From positions 1-16,071 of the forward strand of contig JAURGS010000031.1 in NCBI GenBank assembly GCA_030833685.1: a stretch of 16,071 nt of DNA. The letters are read 5' to 3'. The notes beneath the pieces are model-generated. The model worked only from the letters and a program-made list of their open reading frames with translations. It was not told the DNA's origin and did not search any database. The stretch is from Rhodoferax sp. (GTDB lineage Bacteria; Pseudomonadota; Gammaproteobacteria; Burkholderiales; Burkholderiaceae_C). Both the position numbers and the translations under genes were made by a program. Shown piece after piece: positions 6,463 to 13,335 of the stretch; position 1 is the first letter of the stretch, and every line of letters starts with the position of its first letter.

Positions 6463-8519
6463 GCAGGCTAACCGTGGGCGTTGATGTCGGCGGCACGTTC
6501 ACCGACCTGTTTGTGCTCGATGAAGCCCAGGGCCAAGCCGCCATTGTCAAAGTGCCCTCCACCAGGGGGCAAGAGGCTGTTGGCTTCATGCAGGGCATGA
6601 ATCAGTTGACGCTCAACGGCCAGGCGGCGTCGATGAGCAGTGTGGCCAGCATCGTGCACGGCACCACCGTGGGCACCAACGCTCTGCTGGAGCGCAAAGT
6701 GGGTCGCACCGGGCTGATCACAACACGCGGCTTTCGCGACGTGCTGGAAATGCGCCGGCGCGACCGGCCGCAGACCTGGGGTTTGCGCGGCGACTTTGTG
6801 CCCATCATCGAGCGTGCGCTGCGTCTCGAAGTTGACGAGCGCGTGCTGGCAGACGGAACCGTACACACACCCGTTGACACAGCCCGGGTCGAGCAAGCCG
6901 CCAGAGAACTTCTGAGCCAGGGCTGTGAGGCGATCTGCCTGTTTTTTATCAATGGCTTTGCCAACTCCATCAATGAGCAAAAAGCGCTCGCCGTGGTGCG
7001 CGCCATCTGGCCCAACGCGTTTGTGACTGCAGCCACCGAGGTTCTGCCCGAGATACGCGAGTTCGAGCGCGCCTCAACCGCCGCCCTGAACGCTTCTTTG
7101 CAGCCTGTGGTGGGCCGATACCTCAGCCAGTTGCACAGCCAGTTGATCGACGAGGGCTTTGCCGGGGACTTGCTCATCGTTCAAAGTAACGGTGGCGTGA
7201 TGTCGCGCGAGACGGCTGCGCAGCTGCCGGTACGCACCGCCCTCTCGGGCCCTGCTGCCGGCGTGATCGCCTGCGCAGCCATTGCCACTGCAGCCGGGCA
7301 CGCCAATGTCATCACCGGCGACATCGGCGGCACCTCATTTGACGTGTCTTTGGTGGCCGGGGGCGAGGCGGCGCTGGCTGCGCAAACGTCCATCGAATTT
7401 GGCTTGGTGGTGCGCTCGCCCATGATCCAGATCGAAACCATCGGCGCTGGCGGTGGCTCAATTGCGCAGGTCGATGTCAGCGGCATGCTGCAAATCGGTC
7501 CGCAGTCTGCGGGCAGCAACCCGGGGCCAGCCTGCTACGGCCGCGGTAACGATCGCCCCACCGTGACCGATGCCAACCTGGTGCTCGGGCGCATCAACGC
7601 CAGCCGGCCGCTGGGTGGCTCTGCGCTGGGGCAATTGAATGTTGAGCTGGCCACACAGGCGATTGCCACTTACGTGGCCGAGCCACTGGGACTGGACGTT
7701 CTCAGCGCCGCTGAAGCCATACTCACGGTGGCTAATGCCAAGATGGCTGGCGCCATGCGTCTGGTGTCCATCGAACGCGGACACGACCCCCGGCATTTTG
7801 CTTACATGCCTTTTGGTGGTGGTGGCGGCTTGCATGTGTGCGCCATGATGCGCGAAGTCGGCGTCGGCACCGGCCTGGTGCCGCGTTACCCGGGCGTGAC
7901 CTCTGCCCTGGGCTGTGTGATTGCCGACATGCGCCACGACACGGTGCAAACCATCAACCAGGCTTTGTCTGGCGTTGACTTTGAAGCGCTCCAACACACA
8001 CTCAAGCAGTTGCGCCAGCAATGTCAGGCCCGACTCGATTCAGCAGGCGTGGCATTTGCGTCGGTGCGCGAGGAAATCACTTTCGACATGCTCTACCTGG
8101 GCCAGACGCACACAGTGCAAGTGCCACTGCAAAGCGCCGAGCTGTCAGCCGCCGCTGTGCAAGCCGCTTTCGAGGCCGCTTACCAGCAAGCGTTTGGCAG
8201 AACGCTCAAAGGCCTGCTCATCAAGGTGATGAATGTGCGCTACAGCCTGATTGGCGTGCGCCCCAAATTCGACCTGTCGGTGCTCGCCCCCGACAGCACG
8301 GCAACACCGTCACCCTTGGGCGCGCAGCCGGTTTACTTTCAAGGCCAATGGCTGCAGGCGCAGCGCCTGGAGCGCCTGAGTCTGCCGGTTGGATTTGAGG
8401 TTCAAGGCCCGGCGATTTTCGAGCAGGCAGACACCACGGTTTGGCTCGAGCCCGGCTACAACGCCCGCGTGGATGCGCTGGGCAATCTTTTGTTGTCACC
8501 CCATGAGACACACGCATGA
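6459..8519 (+). CDS. hyuA: Hydantoinase A / 5-oxoprolinase-type ATPase subunit
   Basis: ATP-binding partner of HyuB, 686 residues from ATG 6459, the usual length (about 690). It belongs to the ASKHA-like hydantoinase A family. The N-terminal nucleotide motif is GVDVGGTFTDLFVLDE (7-22), followed by HGTTVGTNALLERK, LSGPAAGVI and the second ATPase motif TGDIGGTSFDVS (about 286-297). GAGGGSIAQ, SAGSNPGPACYGRG and PTVTDANLVLGRI come next. The C terminus GPAIFEQADTTVWLEPGY is also characteristic. HyuA is thought to phosphorylate the carbonyl of the substrate with ATP so that HyuB can hydrolyse it, as in 5-oxoprolinase. Coupling on both sides by ATGA overlaps implies equal expression with HyuB and the next hydrolase. 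Acetone or acetophenone carboxylase beta subunits are distant relatives, but no gamma subunit is present here. Confidence 0.94.
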   Translation: MSRLTVGVDVGGTFTDLFVLDEAQGQAAIVKVPSTRGQEAVGFMQGMNQLTLNGQAASMSSVASIVHGTTVGTNALLERKVGRTGLITTRGFRDVLEMRRRDRPQTWGLRGDFVPIIERALRLEVDERVLADGTVHTPVDTARVEQAARELLSQGCEAICLFFINGFANSINEQKALAVVRAIWPNAFVTAATEVLPEIREFERASTAALNASLQPVVGRYLSQLHSQLIDEGFAGDLLIVQSNGGVMSRETAAQLPVRTALSGPAAGVIACAAIATAAGHANVITGDIGGTSFDVSLVAGGEAALAAQTSIEFGLVVRSPMIQIETIGAGGGSIAQVDVSGMLQIGPQSAGSNPGPACYGRGNDRPTVTDANLVLGRINASRPLGGSALGQLNVELATQAIATYVAEPLGLDVLSAAEAILTVANAKMAGAMRLVSIERGHDPRHFAYMPFGGGGGLHVCAMMREVGVGTGLVPRYPGVTSALGCVIADMRHDTVQTINQALSGVDFEALQHTLKQLRQQCQARLDSAGVAFASVREEITFDMLYLGQTHTVQVPLQSAELSAAAVQAAFEAAYQQAFGRTLKGLLIKVMNVRYSLIGVRPKFDLSVLAPDSTATPSPLGAQPVYFQGQWLQAQRLERLSLPVGFEVQGPAIFEQADTTVWLEPGYNARVDALGNLLLSPHETHA

Positions 8520-9112
8520 ACACGGCGCTCATCCTGATTGACCTGCAAAACGATTTTCTCGACGCCCAAGGCGCCTATGCGCGTGGCGGTGCGTCCAACC
8601 CCGAGGCGCAGGCACTGCCCGAGCGCTTGCTGCCAGTGATCGAGTCGGTCAAGCAAAACGGTGGCCTGGTCATCGGCAGTCAGTTCACGCTGTGGCCCAA
8701 CGCACAGGGCGAACCGATGATTTCTGCGCACTTGAAAGCGCTGCGGCCCTTTTTAAAGCGTGGCGACTTTGCGCCAGGTAGCTGGGGCCAGGCCTGCGTG
8801 CCGGTGCTGGCCAGCCGTATGGATCTGACCGTGCAAAAAGTGGCCTACTCGGCCTTCTTCAACACCCAACTGGACTGGGTGTTGAAGAAAGCAGGCGTTC
8901 AACAGGTCGTGGTTGCGGGCATCGTGACCAACGGTGGTGTGGCCAGCACGGTGCGCGACGCCCATATGCGCGACTACGACACCGTCGTGCTCGCCGACGG
9001 CTGTGCTGCCTTCAAAGAGCAAACACATCAAGCAGCCCTGGCCGACATGGGCACGGTGGCACGCGTGACAACGATTGCGCAGTGGTTAGCGCAGGGGCAG
9101 TCAGCAGCATGA
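8516..9112 (+). CDS. Isochorismatase-fold hydrolase with Gly in place of the nucleophilic Cys
   Basis: 198-residue isochorismatase-like hydrolase, starting at ATG 8516 inside the hyuA stop (ATGA). The fold is clear from ALILIDLQNDFLD with the conserved Asp at D9. The conserved Lys is K108, in VQKVAYSAFFNT. The motif VVVAGIVTNGGVASTVRDAH covers 131-150. In cysteine hydrolases of this family, such as N-carbamoylsarcosine amidase, nicotinamidase and maleamate amidase, the last motif reads TNxCVxST with a nucleophilic Cys. Here that position is Gly141 (codon GGT, 8936-8938). True isochorismatases and PhzD also lack this Cys and cleave a vinyl ether without a covalent intermediate. Context (next to HyuAB) suggests an amidase or carbamoylase, while the active site argues against the standard amidase mechanism. 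I leave the reaction open. Confidence 0.88.
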   Translation: MNTALILIDLQNDFLDAQGAYARGGASNPEAQALPERLLPVIESVKQNGGLVIGSQFTLWPNAQGEPMISAHLKALRPFLKRGDFAPGSWGQACVPVLASRMDLTVQKVAYSAFFNTQLDWVLKKAGVQQVVVAGIVTNGGVASTVRDAHMRDYDTVVLADGCAAFKEQTHQAALADMGTVARVTTIAQWLAQGQSAA

Positions 9113-10497
9113 CCCGTGTGCGCCCTGCCGGCGAACTGAAGGCCGAAGTCCACGCGCCGGCAGTCATCGTCGGCGCGGGCGCCTGCGGCCTGGGTGCGGC
9201 GATCTTCCTGCGCGACCTGGCCTGCGAGACCTGGGTACTGGAGCGCGACGCCGTGGCGCGTGGCTCCACCGCCCTGTCCTCGGGCTTCATACCGGCAGCC
9301 GCCACGGCAGCCCAGCGCGCGCTTGGCATCGAGGACAGCATCGAGATGTTTGCCCAGGACATTCAGGCCAAAGCCGCTGGCATGGCCGCAGCGCATCTGG
9401 TTAAGGCCTACACCCAGGCGATCGTGCCTGCGCTGGATCACTTGCAGCATGAGCACGGCTTCGAGTGGGAAATTCTGGACGGTTTTCTGTACCCCGGGCA
9501 TCGGCGCCGGCGCATGCACACCTTAGCCCAGCGACAGGGCCAGGCCCTGATTGATCGGCTGCTGCAGCGCGCACAGGCGCTGGAAGCGACTGTGGTGACC
9601 AACGCCCAGGTGGTGGACCTCTACCTAGACGAGCAGCAACACGTCAGAGGCGTTGGCGTGCTGCGACCCGATCAGCAGGTAGAAACCATCGGCTGCGACG
9701 CCCTGCTGCTGGCCTGCAATGGCTACGGCGGTGATCGCGATCTGGTGCGACAGCACCTCGGCGCCATGCAAGACGCGCTCTTTGCCGGCCACCAGGGCAA
9801 CGATGGCAGCGCAGTCAAATGGGGCCAGGCCATGGGCGCAGCAGTGGCGGACATGGGGGCTTATCAGGGGCACGGGTCTTGGGCAGTGCCGCAAGGGATC
9901 TTGCTGACCTGGGCCATCATGGTCGAAGGCGGCGTGCAGCTTAACCAGCAGGGACTGCGCTTTCATGATGAAACACACGGCTACTCTGAGGCGGCCGCGG
10001 CGGTCGTGGCGCAAACCGATGCTTTGGCCTGGTGTGTTTTTGATGACCCCATCCTCAAGCTCGCGGGCAGCTTCCCTGACTTTGTCAGTTTGCAAAACAC
10101 CGGTGGCGTGGTCATGGCCCAGGACATTGACGCACTGGCCGGCCGCATCGGCTGCGCTAGCGAAACGCTGGCGCACACGCTGAATTGGCCGCTAGAGAGC
10201 AGCGACAACTTTGGCAGAAAGTTCAAACGCCGACTGCAAGCACCGTTTTACGCGGTCAAAGTCACCGGGGCACTTTTTCATACCCAGGGCGGGCTTGACA
10301 TCGACGCGCACTGCCGGGTTCGACGCAGCGAAGGCACCTGTCTGCCCAATTTATGGGCCGCAGGGGGTGCTGCCCGTGGTGTTTCCGGCCCTGAGGTGAG
10401 CGGCTACCTGTCGGGCAACGGCTTACTCAGTGCGCTTGCTGGCGCATGGATCGCCGCCCATGAAATCGCTCAGTACTTAGGAGGACAGCACGCATGA
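9109..10497 (+). CDS. FAD-dependent oxidoreductase, fumarate reductase/succinate dehydrogenase flavoprotein family
   Basis: Soluble FAD protein of the FAD_binding_2 family, 462 residues from ATG 9109 (ATGA overlap with the previous stop). GTG 9082 is a weaker alternative start. The Rossmann motif is VIVGAGACGLGAA (19-31) with the ribose-binding Glu in WVLERD. The substrate cap lies in the middle of the protein. FYAVKVTGALFHTQGG (380-395) matches the family's xHTxGG segment, and NLWAAGGAARGVSGPEVSG (414-432) covers the C-terminal FAD site. By hand alignment, His255 (QGHGSW) and His391 match conserved substrate-binding histidines. The catalytic Arg of fumarate reductases falls on Met271. That suggests desaturation of, or action on, a succinate- or ketone-like compound rather than fumarate reduction; relatives include tricarballylate and 3-ketosteroid dehydrogenases. 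No signal peptide or heme motif is present. Confidence 0.88.
   Translation: MTRVRPAGELKAEVHAPAVIVGAGACGLGAAIFLRDLACETWVLERDAVARGSTALSSGFIPAAATAAQRALGIEDSIEMFAQDIQAKAAGMAAAHLVKAYTQAIVPALDHLQHEHGFEWEILDGFLYPGHRRRRMHTLAQRQGQALIDRLLQRAQALEATVVTNAQVVDLYLDEQQHVRGVGVLRPDQQVETIGCDALLLACNGYGGDRDLVRQHLGAMQDALFAGHQGNDGSAVKWGQAMGAAVADMGAYQGHGSWAVPQGILLTWAIMVEGGVQLNQQGLRFHDETHGYSEAAAAVVAQTDALAWCVFDDPILKLAGSFPDFVSLQNTGGVVMAQDIDALAGRIGCASETLAHTLNWPLESSDNFGRKFKRRLQAPFYAVKVTGALFHTQGGLDIDAHCRVRRSEGTCLPNLWAAGGAARGVSGPEVSGYLSGNGLLSALAGAWIAAHEIAQYLGGQHA
10479..10484 (+). promoter_or_regulatory. Strong ribosome-binding site for the lyase gene
   Basis: A full AGGAGG lies 9 bases before ATG 10494. It is the best Shine-Dalgarno sequence among the enzyme genes of the operon and sits within the coding end of the FAD protein gene, so the lyase may be translated more strongly than its neighbours. 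Confidence 0.65.
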
Positions 10498-11366
10498 ACC
10501 TGAAACAGCGCCTCACAGAACCAACACCGTTTTTATGCCCGGGTGTCTACGACGCACTCAGCGCCCTGCTGGCCGAACAGGCGGGCTTTGAGGGGCTGTA
10601 CCTCTCGGGTGCGTCCATTGCCTACACGCAGCTGGGGCGATCGGATGTTGGGTTAACGACTTACTCGGAAGTGGTTGACGTTCTGCGGCGCATCACCGAA
10701 CGGGTGAGCCTACCGGTCGTGGTCGATGCAGACACCGGTTTTGGCAACGCGGTCAACGTGCAGCGAACGGTGCGTGGCCTGGAGCAGGCCGGCGGCGCCA
10801 TGATTCAGCTCGAAGACCAGGCCTTCCCCAAGCGCTGCGGCCATCTCGACGGCAAGGCGCTTATCAGCCAAGGCGAGATGGTGGGGAAGATCAAGGCGGC
10901 CTTGGATGCCAGACAGCACGAGTGCACGCTGATCCTGGCACGAACAGATGCCTTGGCGGTGGAGGGCTGGGAGCGGGCCATGGCCCGCGCACAGGCCTAT
11001 GCCGAGGCTGGCGCTGACGCCCTGTTCATCGAAGCCTTGCGCAGTGAAGAGCAGCTATCGCAGGCGGCCCAGCTGTTTGCGCACCGTCTGCCCATGCTGG
11101 CCAACATGGTTGAAGGTGGAAAAACCCCGGTGCTATCAGCCACGCGCCTGGGTGAGCTAGGCTTCAAGATCGTGATTTACCCCGGCGGCACGGTACGCGC
11201 ACTGACTCATGCCATGCAGGGCTATTTCAAAAGCCTGCACCAAACCCAAAGCACCACGGCCTGGAAAGACCGCATGCTCGACTTTGACCAGCTCAATGCG
11301 GTGCTTGGAACGCCTGAATTGTTGGCGCGCGCCAAGGGGTACGCTGCAGACGCACACCAGGAGTAA
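10494..11366 (+). CDS. Isocitrate lyase/PEP mutase family C-C lyase (2-methylisocitrate/dimethylmalate lyase-like)
   Basis: 290-residue member of the isocitrate lyase/phosphoenolpyruvate mutase superfamily, the usual length for PrpB, dimethylmalate lyase and oxaloacetate decarboxylase. ATG 10494 overlaps the FAD gene stop (ATGA). Motifs are CPGVYDALSALLAEQAGF (15-32), the metal-binding VVVDADTGFGNAVNVQRTV (75-93), and LEDQAFPKRCGH (106-117). Cys115 in KRCGH is the general acid found in true C-C lyases; LARTDAL, FIEAL and MVEGGKTP follow. Cys115 argues for cleavage of a 2-hydroxy- or 2-methyl-malate-type substrate to a 2-oxoacid plus a carboxylate, not for a mutase. Next to a LeuCD-like hydratase, it would plausibly cleave the product of that enzyme. 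Oxaloacetate decarboxylase is an alternative name for close sequences. Confidence 0.9.
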   Translation: MNLKQRLTEPTPFLCPGVYDALSALLAEQAGFEGLYLSGASIAYTQLGRSDVGLTTYSEVVDVLRRITERVSLPVVVDADTGFGNAVNVQRTVRGLEQAGGAMIQLEDQAFPKRCGHLDGKALISQGEMVGKIKAALDARQHECTLILARTDALAVEGWERAMARAQAYAEAGADALFIEALRSEEQLSQAAQLFAHRLPMLANMVEGGKTPVLSATRLGELGFKIVIYPGGTVRALTHAMQGYFKSLHQTQSTTAWKDRMLDFDQLNAVLGTPELLARAKGYAADAHQE

Positions 11367-11369
11367 GCC

Positions 11370-11984
11370 ATGCCCGTGACACAAATCACCTTGCTCAAAG
11401 GTTATGAGCCCGAAGTCCAAGCGCGCCTGATTGGGCGGGTGTCCAACGCGGTTCGGTCGGTGATTCCGGCCCAGGAAGCCGGTACAACGACCTTCATTCA
11501 AGAGGTCAGTGCCTACCGGCGCGACGCGCGCGTCATGCTCCCCGGGGACGGCAATACCGCGCTTACCGATGCCGAGACCTTGGTGCGCGGCTTTTTGCAA
11601 GCAATGCAATCACGTGACCTGGGCGCCGCTGCAGGCTATCTGGCCAACGACTTTGAGATGACATTTCCGGGTGGGCAGCGCATGACGCGCCTGCAGGAAC
11701 TGGTGGACTGGGCACGCAATCGCTATACCCGTATCGAAAAAACCTACGAAGGCTTTGACCAATGCTGGCTTGGCGACACCACGGTTGTCTACTGTTTTGG
11801 CACCCTCTCTGGTCAGTGGACCGACGGCAGTGAATTTGCCGGCATTCGCTTCATCGATCGATTTGAGGTGCGGGGGCAACGTATCCAACGCCAAGATGTT
11901 TGGAACGATTTGGCCGAGTCACGCGCGCGCAGCTTCACCCCAGCGAGCGCGCAGGCGCAGCCTGGCGGTGCACAGACAGCTTAA
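11370..11984 (+). CDS. Probable tautomerase-like / SnoaL (NTF2-like) two-domain protein
   Basis: 204 residues, ATG 11370, 3 bases after the lyase stop, with CAGGAG at 11358-11363, 6 bases upstream. The N-terminal ~60 residues resemble a 4-oxalocrotonate tautomerase unit. After Met removal Pro would be the N-terminal residue, as required for the catalytic Pro-1, and PVTQITLLKGY has the family's strand plus basic residue. A helix and FIQEVSAYRRDARV follow. Residues ~65-180 look like a SnoaL/NTF2-like alpha+beta cone: a helix with VRGFLQAMQSRDLGAAAGYL, a strand DFEMTFPGG, then strands through FGTLSGQWTDG and IRFIDRFEVRGQRI. The last ~18 residues (Ala/Gln/Pro-rich) look disordered. It might isomerise an unsaturated intermediate such as an enol or double-bond isomer before the hydratase. 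Domain assignment is by eye; the SnoaL half is the surer one. Confidence 0.75.
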   Translation: MPVTQITLLKGYEPEVQARLIGRVSNAVRSVIPAQEAGTTTFIQEVSAYRRDARVMLPGDGNTALTDAETLVRGFLQAMQSRDLGAAAGYLANDFEMTFPGGQRMTRLQELVDWARNRYTRIEKTYEGFDQCWLGDTTVVYCFGTLSGQWTDGSEFAGIRFIDRFEVRGQRIQRQDVWNDLAESRARSFTPASAQAQPGGAQTA

Positions 11985-12008
11985 GAGCAGACTGCTGCAC
12001 GATTGCGC

Positions 12009-12914
12009 ATGAGCTGGCTGTCACAGATACAGGTTTCGCATTGCCTGCGCCAGCAACTGGTGCGCTACGTGCTTGCCCTGCTGGTGCTGCCGTGGCTGGC
12101 TGCCTGCAGCACGGTCAAGTTCACCTACAACCAGGGACCCACCTTGAGCTACTGGTGGTTGGATAGCTATGTGGACTTCAGTGCTGACCAGTCAAGCTTG
12201 GCCAAGGCCGAACTGGAAGCCTGGTTCAAATGGCACCGCAGCACCCAGCTGGGCAGTTACGTCGAATTTCTAAGCCGGCTGGCGCAACAGTCCAGTCAAG
12301 CCATCACGCCAAAGCAACTGTGCCAGGCCAGGGAAGAAATTGAGTTGCGCATGCTTGAGGGTTTTGATCAGGCCGTACCCGCCATGGCCCGTGTCATTAG
12401 CAGCTTCAAGCCAGAGCAATTCGATCATCTGGCGGCCCGCTATGCCAAGGGTGACCGCACTGTCGAGGAAGACTACCTGAACCAGCCCCGCGAAAAATGG
12501 CAGAGCAAATCTCAGGACCGGTGGCTGGAAAACCTGGAGACCTTTTATGGCCCTGTCACCGAGGCCCAGCGCCAACAGCTCAAGACGGCGATTGGCGACC
12601 TGCCCTTTGACCCTCGGCTCTGGCTAGCAGAGCGGCGCACGCGGCACGCCGAAATCGTCTCAGGGCTGCGTCGCCTGCATCAGGAACGTGCCGAGCTGTC
12701 CCAGTACGAAGCGGCTTTGCGCGCCTTCGCGACCATGACGCTTGACTCACCGCGCGAGGACTATCGCCGCTACCGCAGCAAAGTCGCCTCTGCGCAGTGC
12801 ACGCTGATGGCCTTGCTGCACAACCAAGCCACGCCTCAGCAGCGCCAAAACGCTGCAAGCAAACTGCTGTCGTACGCGGACGATCTGCGCACCCTGCAAC
12901 AAAGCGCGCCCTGA
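12009..12914 (+). CDS. DUF6279-type predicted lipoprotein of unknown function
   Basis: 301-residue predicted lipoprotein starting at ATG 12009; TTG 12003 would add only two residues. The N terminus has a basic region (CLRQQLVRY), a hydrophobic stretch and the lipobox LAAC, with Cys33 as the lipidated residue, giving a mature protein beginning CSTVKFTYNQ. The start of the mature part (KFTYNQGPTLSYWWLDSYVD) and the WFKWHRSTQLGSYVEFL region match my memory of DUF6279 lipoproteins common in Burkholderiales and other proteobacteria. The rest is largely helical, with charged and Gln-rich helices. Asp after +1 is absent (Ser at +2), so outer-membrane sorting is expected. It starts 24 bases after the catabolic operon with no terminator between, so read-through is possible, but a functional link is not evident. 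Confidence 0.85.
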   Translation: MSWLSQIQVSHCLRQQLVRYVLALLVLPWLAACSTVKFTYNQGPTLSYWWLDSYVDFSADQSSLAKAELEAWFKWHRSTQLGSYVEFLSRLAQQSSQAITPKQLCQAREEIELRMLEGFDQAVPAMARVISSFKPEQFDHLAARYAKGDRTVEEDYLNQPREKWQSKSQDRWLENLETFYGPVTEAQRQQLKTAIGDLPFDPRLWLAERRTRHAEIVSGLRRLHQERAELSQYEAALRAFATMTLDSPREDYRRYRSKVASAQCTLMALLHNQATPQQRQNAASKLLSYADDLRTLQQSAP

Positions 12915-12946
12915 ACAAAATCTACCCTGCACTAAACTGCCAAGCC

Positions 12947-13333
12947 ATGAGCAGCACGCCACCAACACCACCTCGGCGCAAGGGATTAGCCCGCTTGATT
13001 CACGCATTGGGCTACTCCTGGGCGGGCCTGCGCGTGGGCTGGAAAGAACCTGCATTTCGACAGGAGCTGTTGGCAGCCGTGGTGATGGTGCCTGCGGCTT
13101 TCTGGTTAGCGCAGGACTGGATTACCCGGGTGGTCTTGATTGGCAGTGTGGTTTTCGTGATGGTGGTTGAACTGCTCAACACGGCTGTGGAGGCTGTGGT
13201 TAACCGAGTGGGACCAGAGTGGCATGAATTGTCTGGTCAGGCCAAGGACCTGGGCAGTGCCGCTGTTTTGCTCTCACTCCTGCTGTGTGGCGGTATCTGG
13301 GCCAGCGTGATCTGGCGCTGGCTGCAAGCCTAA
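12947..13333 (+). CDS. dgkA: Diacylglycerol kinase, integral membrane type
   Basis: Inner-membrane diacylglycerol kinase, which phosphorylates diacylglycerol to phosphatidic acid and recycles it into phospholipid synthesis. It has 128 residues from ATG 12947 (E. coli DgkA has about 122). The open frame extends upstream but only through the preceding gene. Family motifs are GWKEPAFRQELL (31-42), VELLNTAVEAVVNRVG (74-89), with Glu75 and Glu82 as the metal and catalytic glutamates, and HELSGQAKDLGSAAV (93-107). Three transmembrane helices lie at about 43-55, 60-78 and 105-122. The usual VDR is VNR here. A Pro/Arg-rich tail (SSTPPTPPRRKG) precedes the first amphipathic helix. No good ribosome-binding site is visible before the ATG. 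The stop is 2 bases from the stop of the convergent eptA. Confidence 0.95.
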   Translation: MSSTPPTPPRRKGLARLIHALGYSWAGLRVGWKEPAFRQELLAAVVMVPAAFWLAQDWITRVVLIGSVVFVMVVELLNTAVEAVVNRVGPEWHELSGQAKDLGSAAVLLSLLLCGGIWASVIWRWLQA

Positions 13334-13335
13334 AG

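Noticed and set aside
4786..8519. Acetone or acetophenone carboxylase
   Set aside because: HyuB is about 200 residues too short for the alpha subunit, and no small gamma subunit gene is present.
11985..12008. Terminator between the catabolic operon and the lipoprotein gene
   Set aside because: AGCAG-A-CTGCT is an inverted repeat with a 1-base loop and no T-tract, so it cannot form a usual intrinsic terminator.
12911..12938. Possible dgkA promoter (CTGAAC, 16-base spacing, TAAACT)
   Set aside because: Only 3 of 6 and 4 of 6 matches to the consensus, overlapping the end of the upstream gene; it would give an almost leaderless dgkA transcript, but by eye it is no better than chance.
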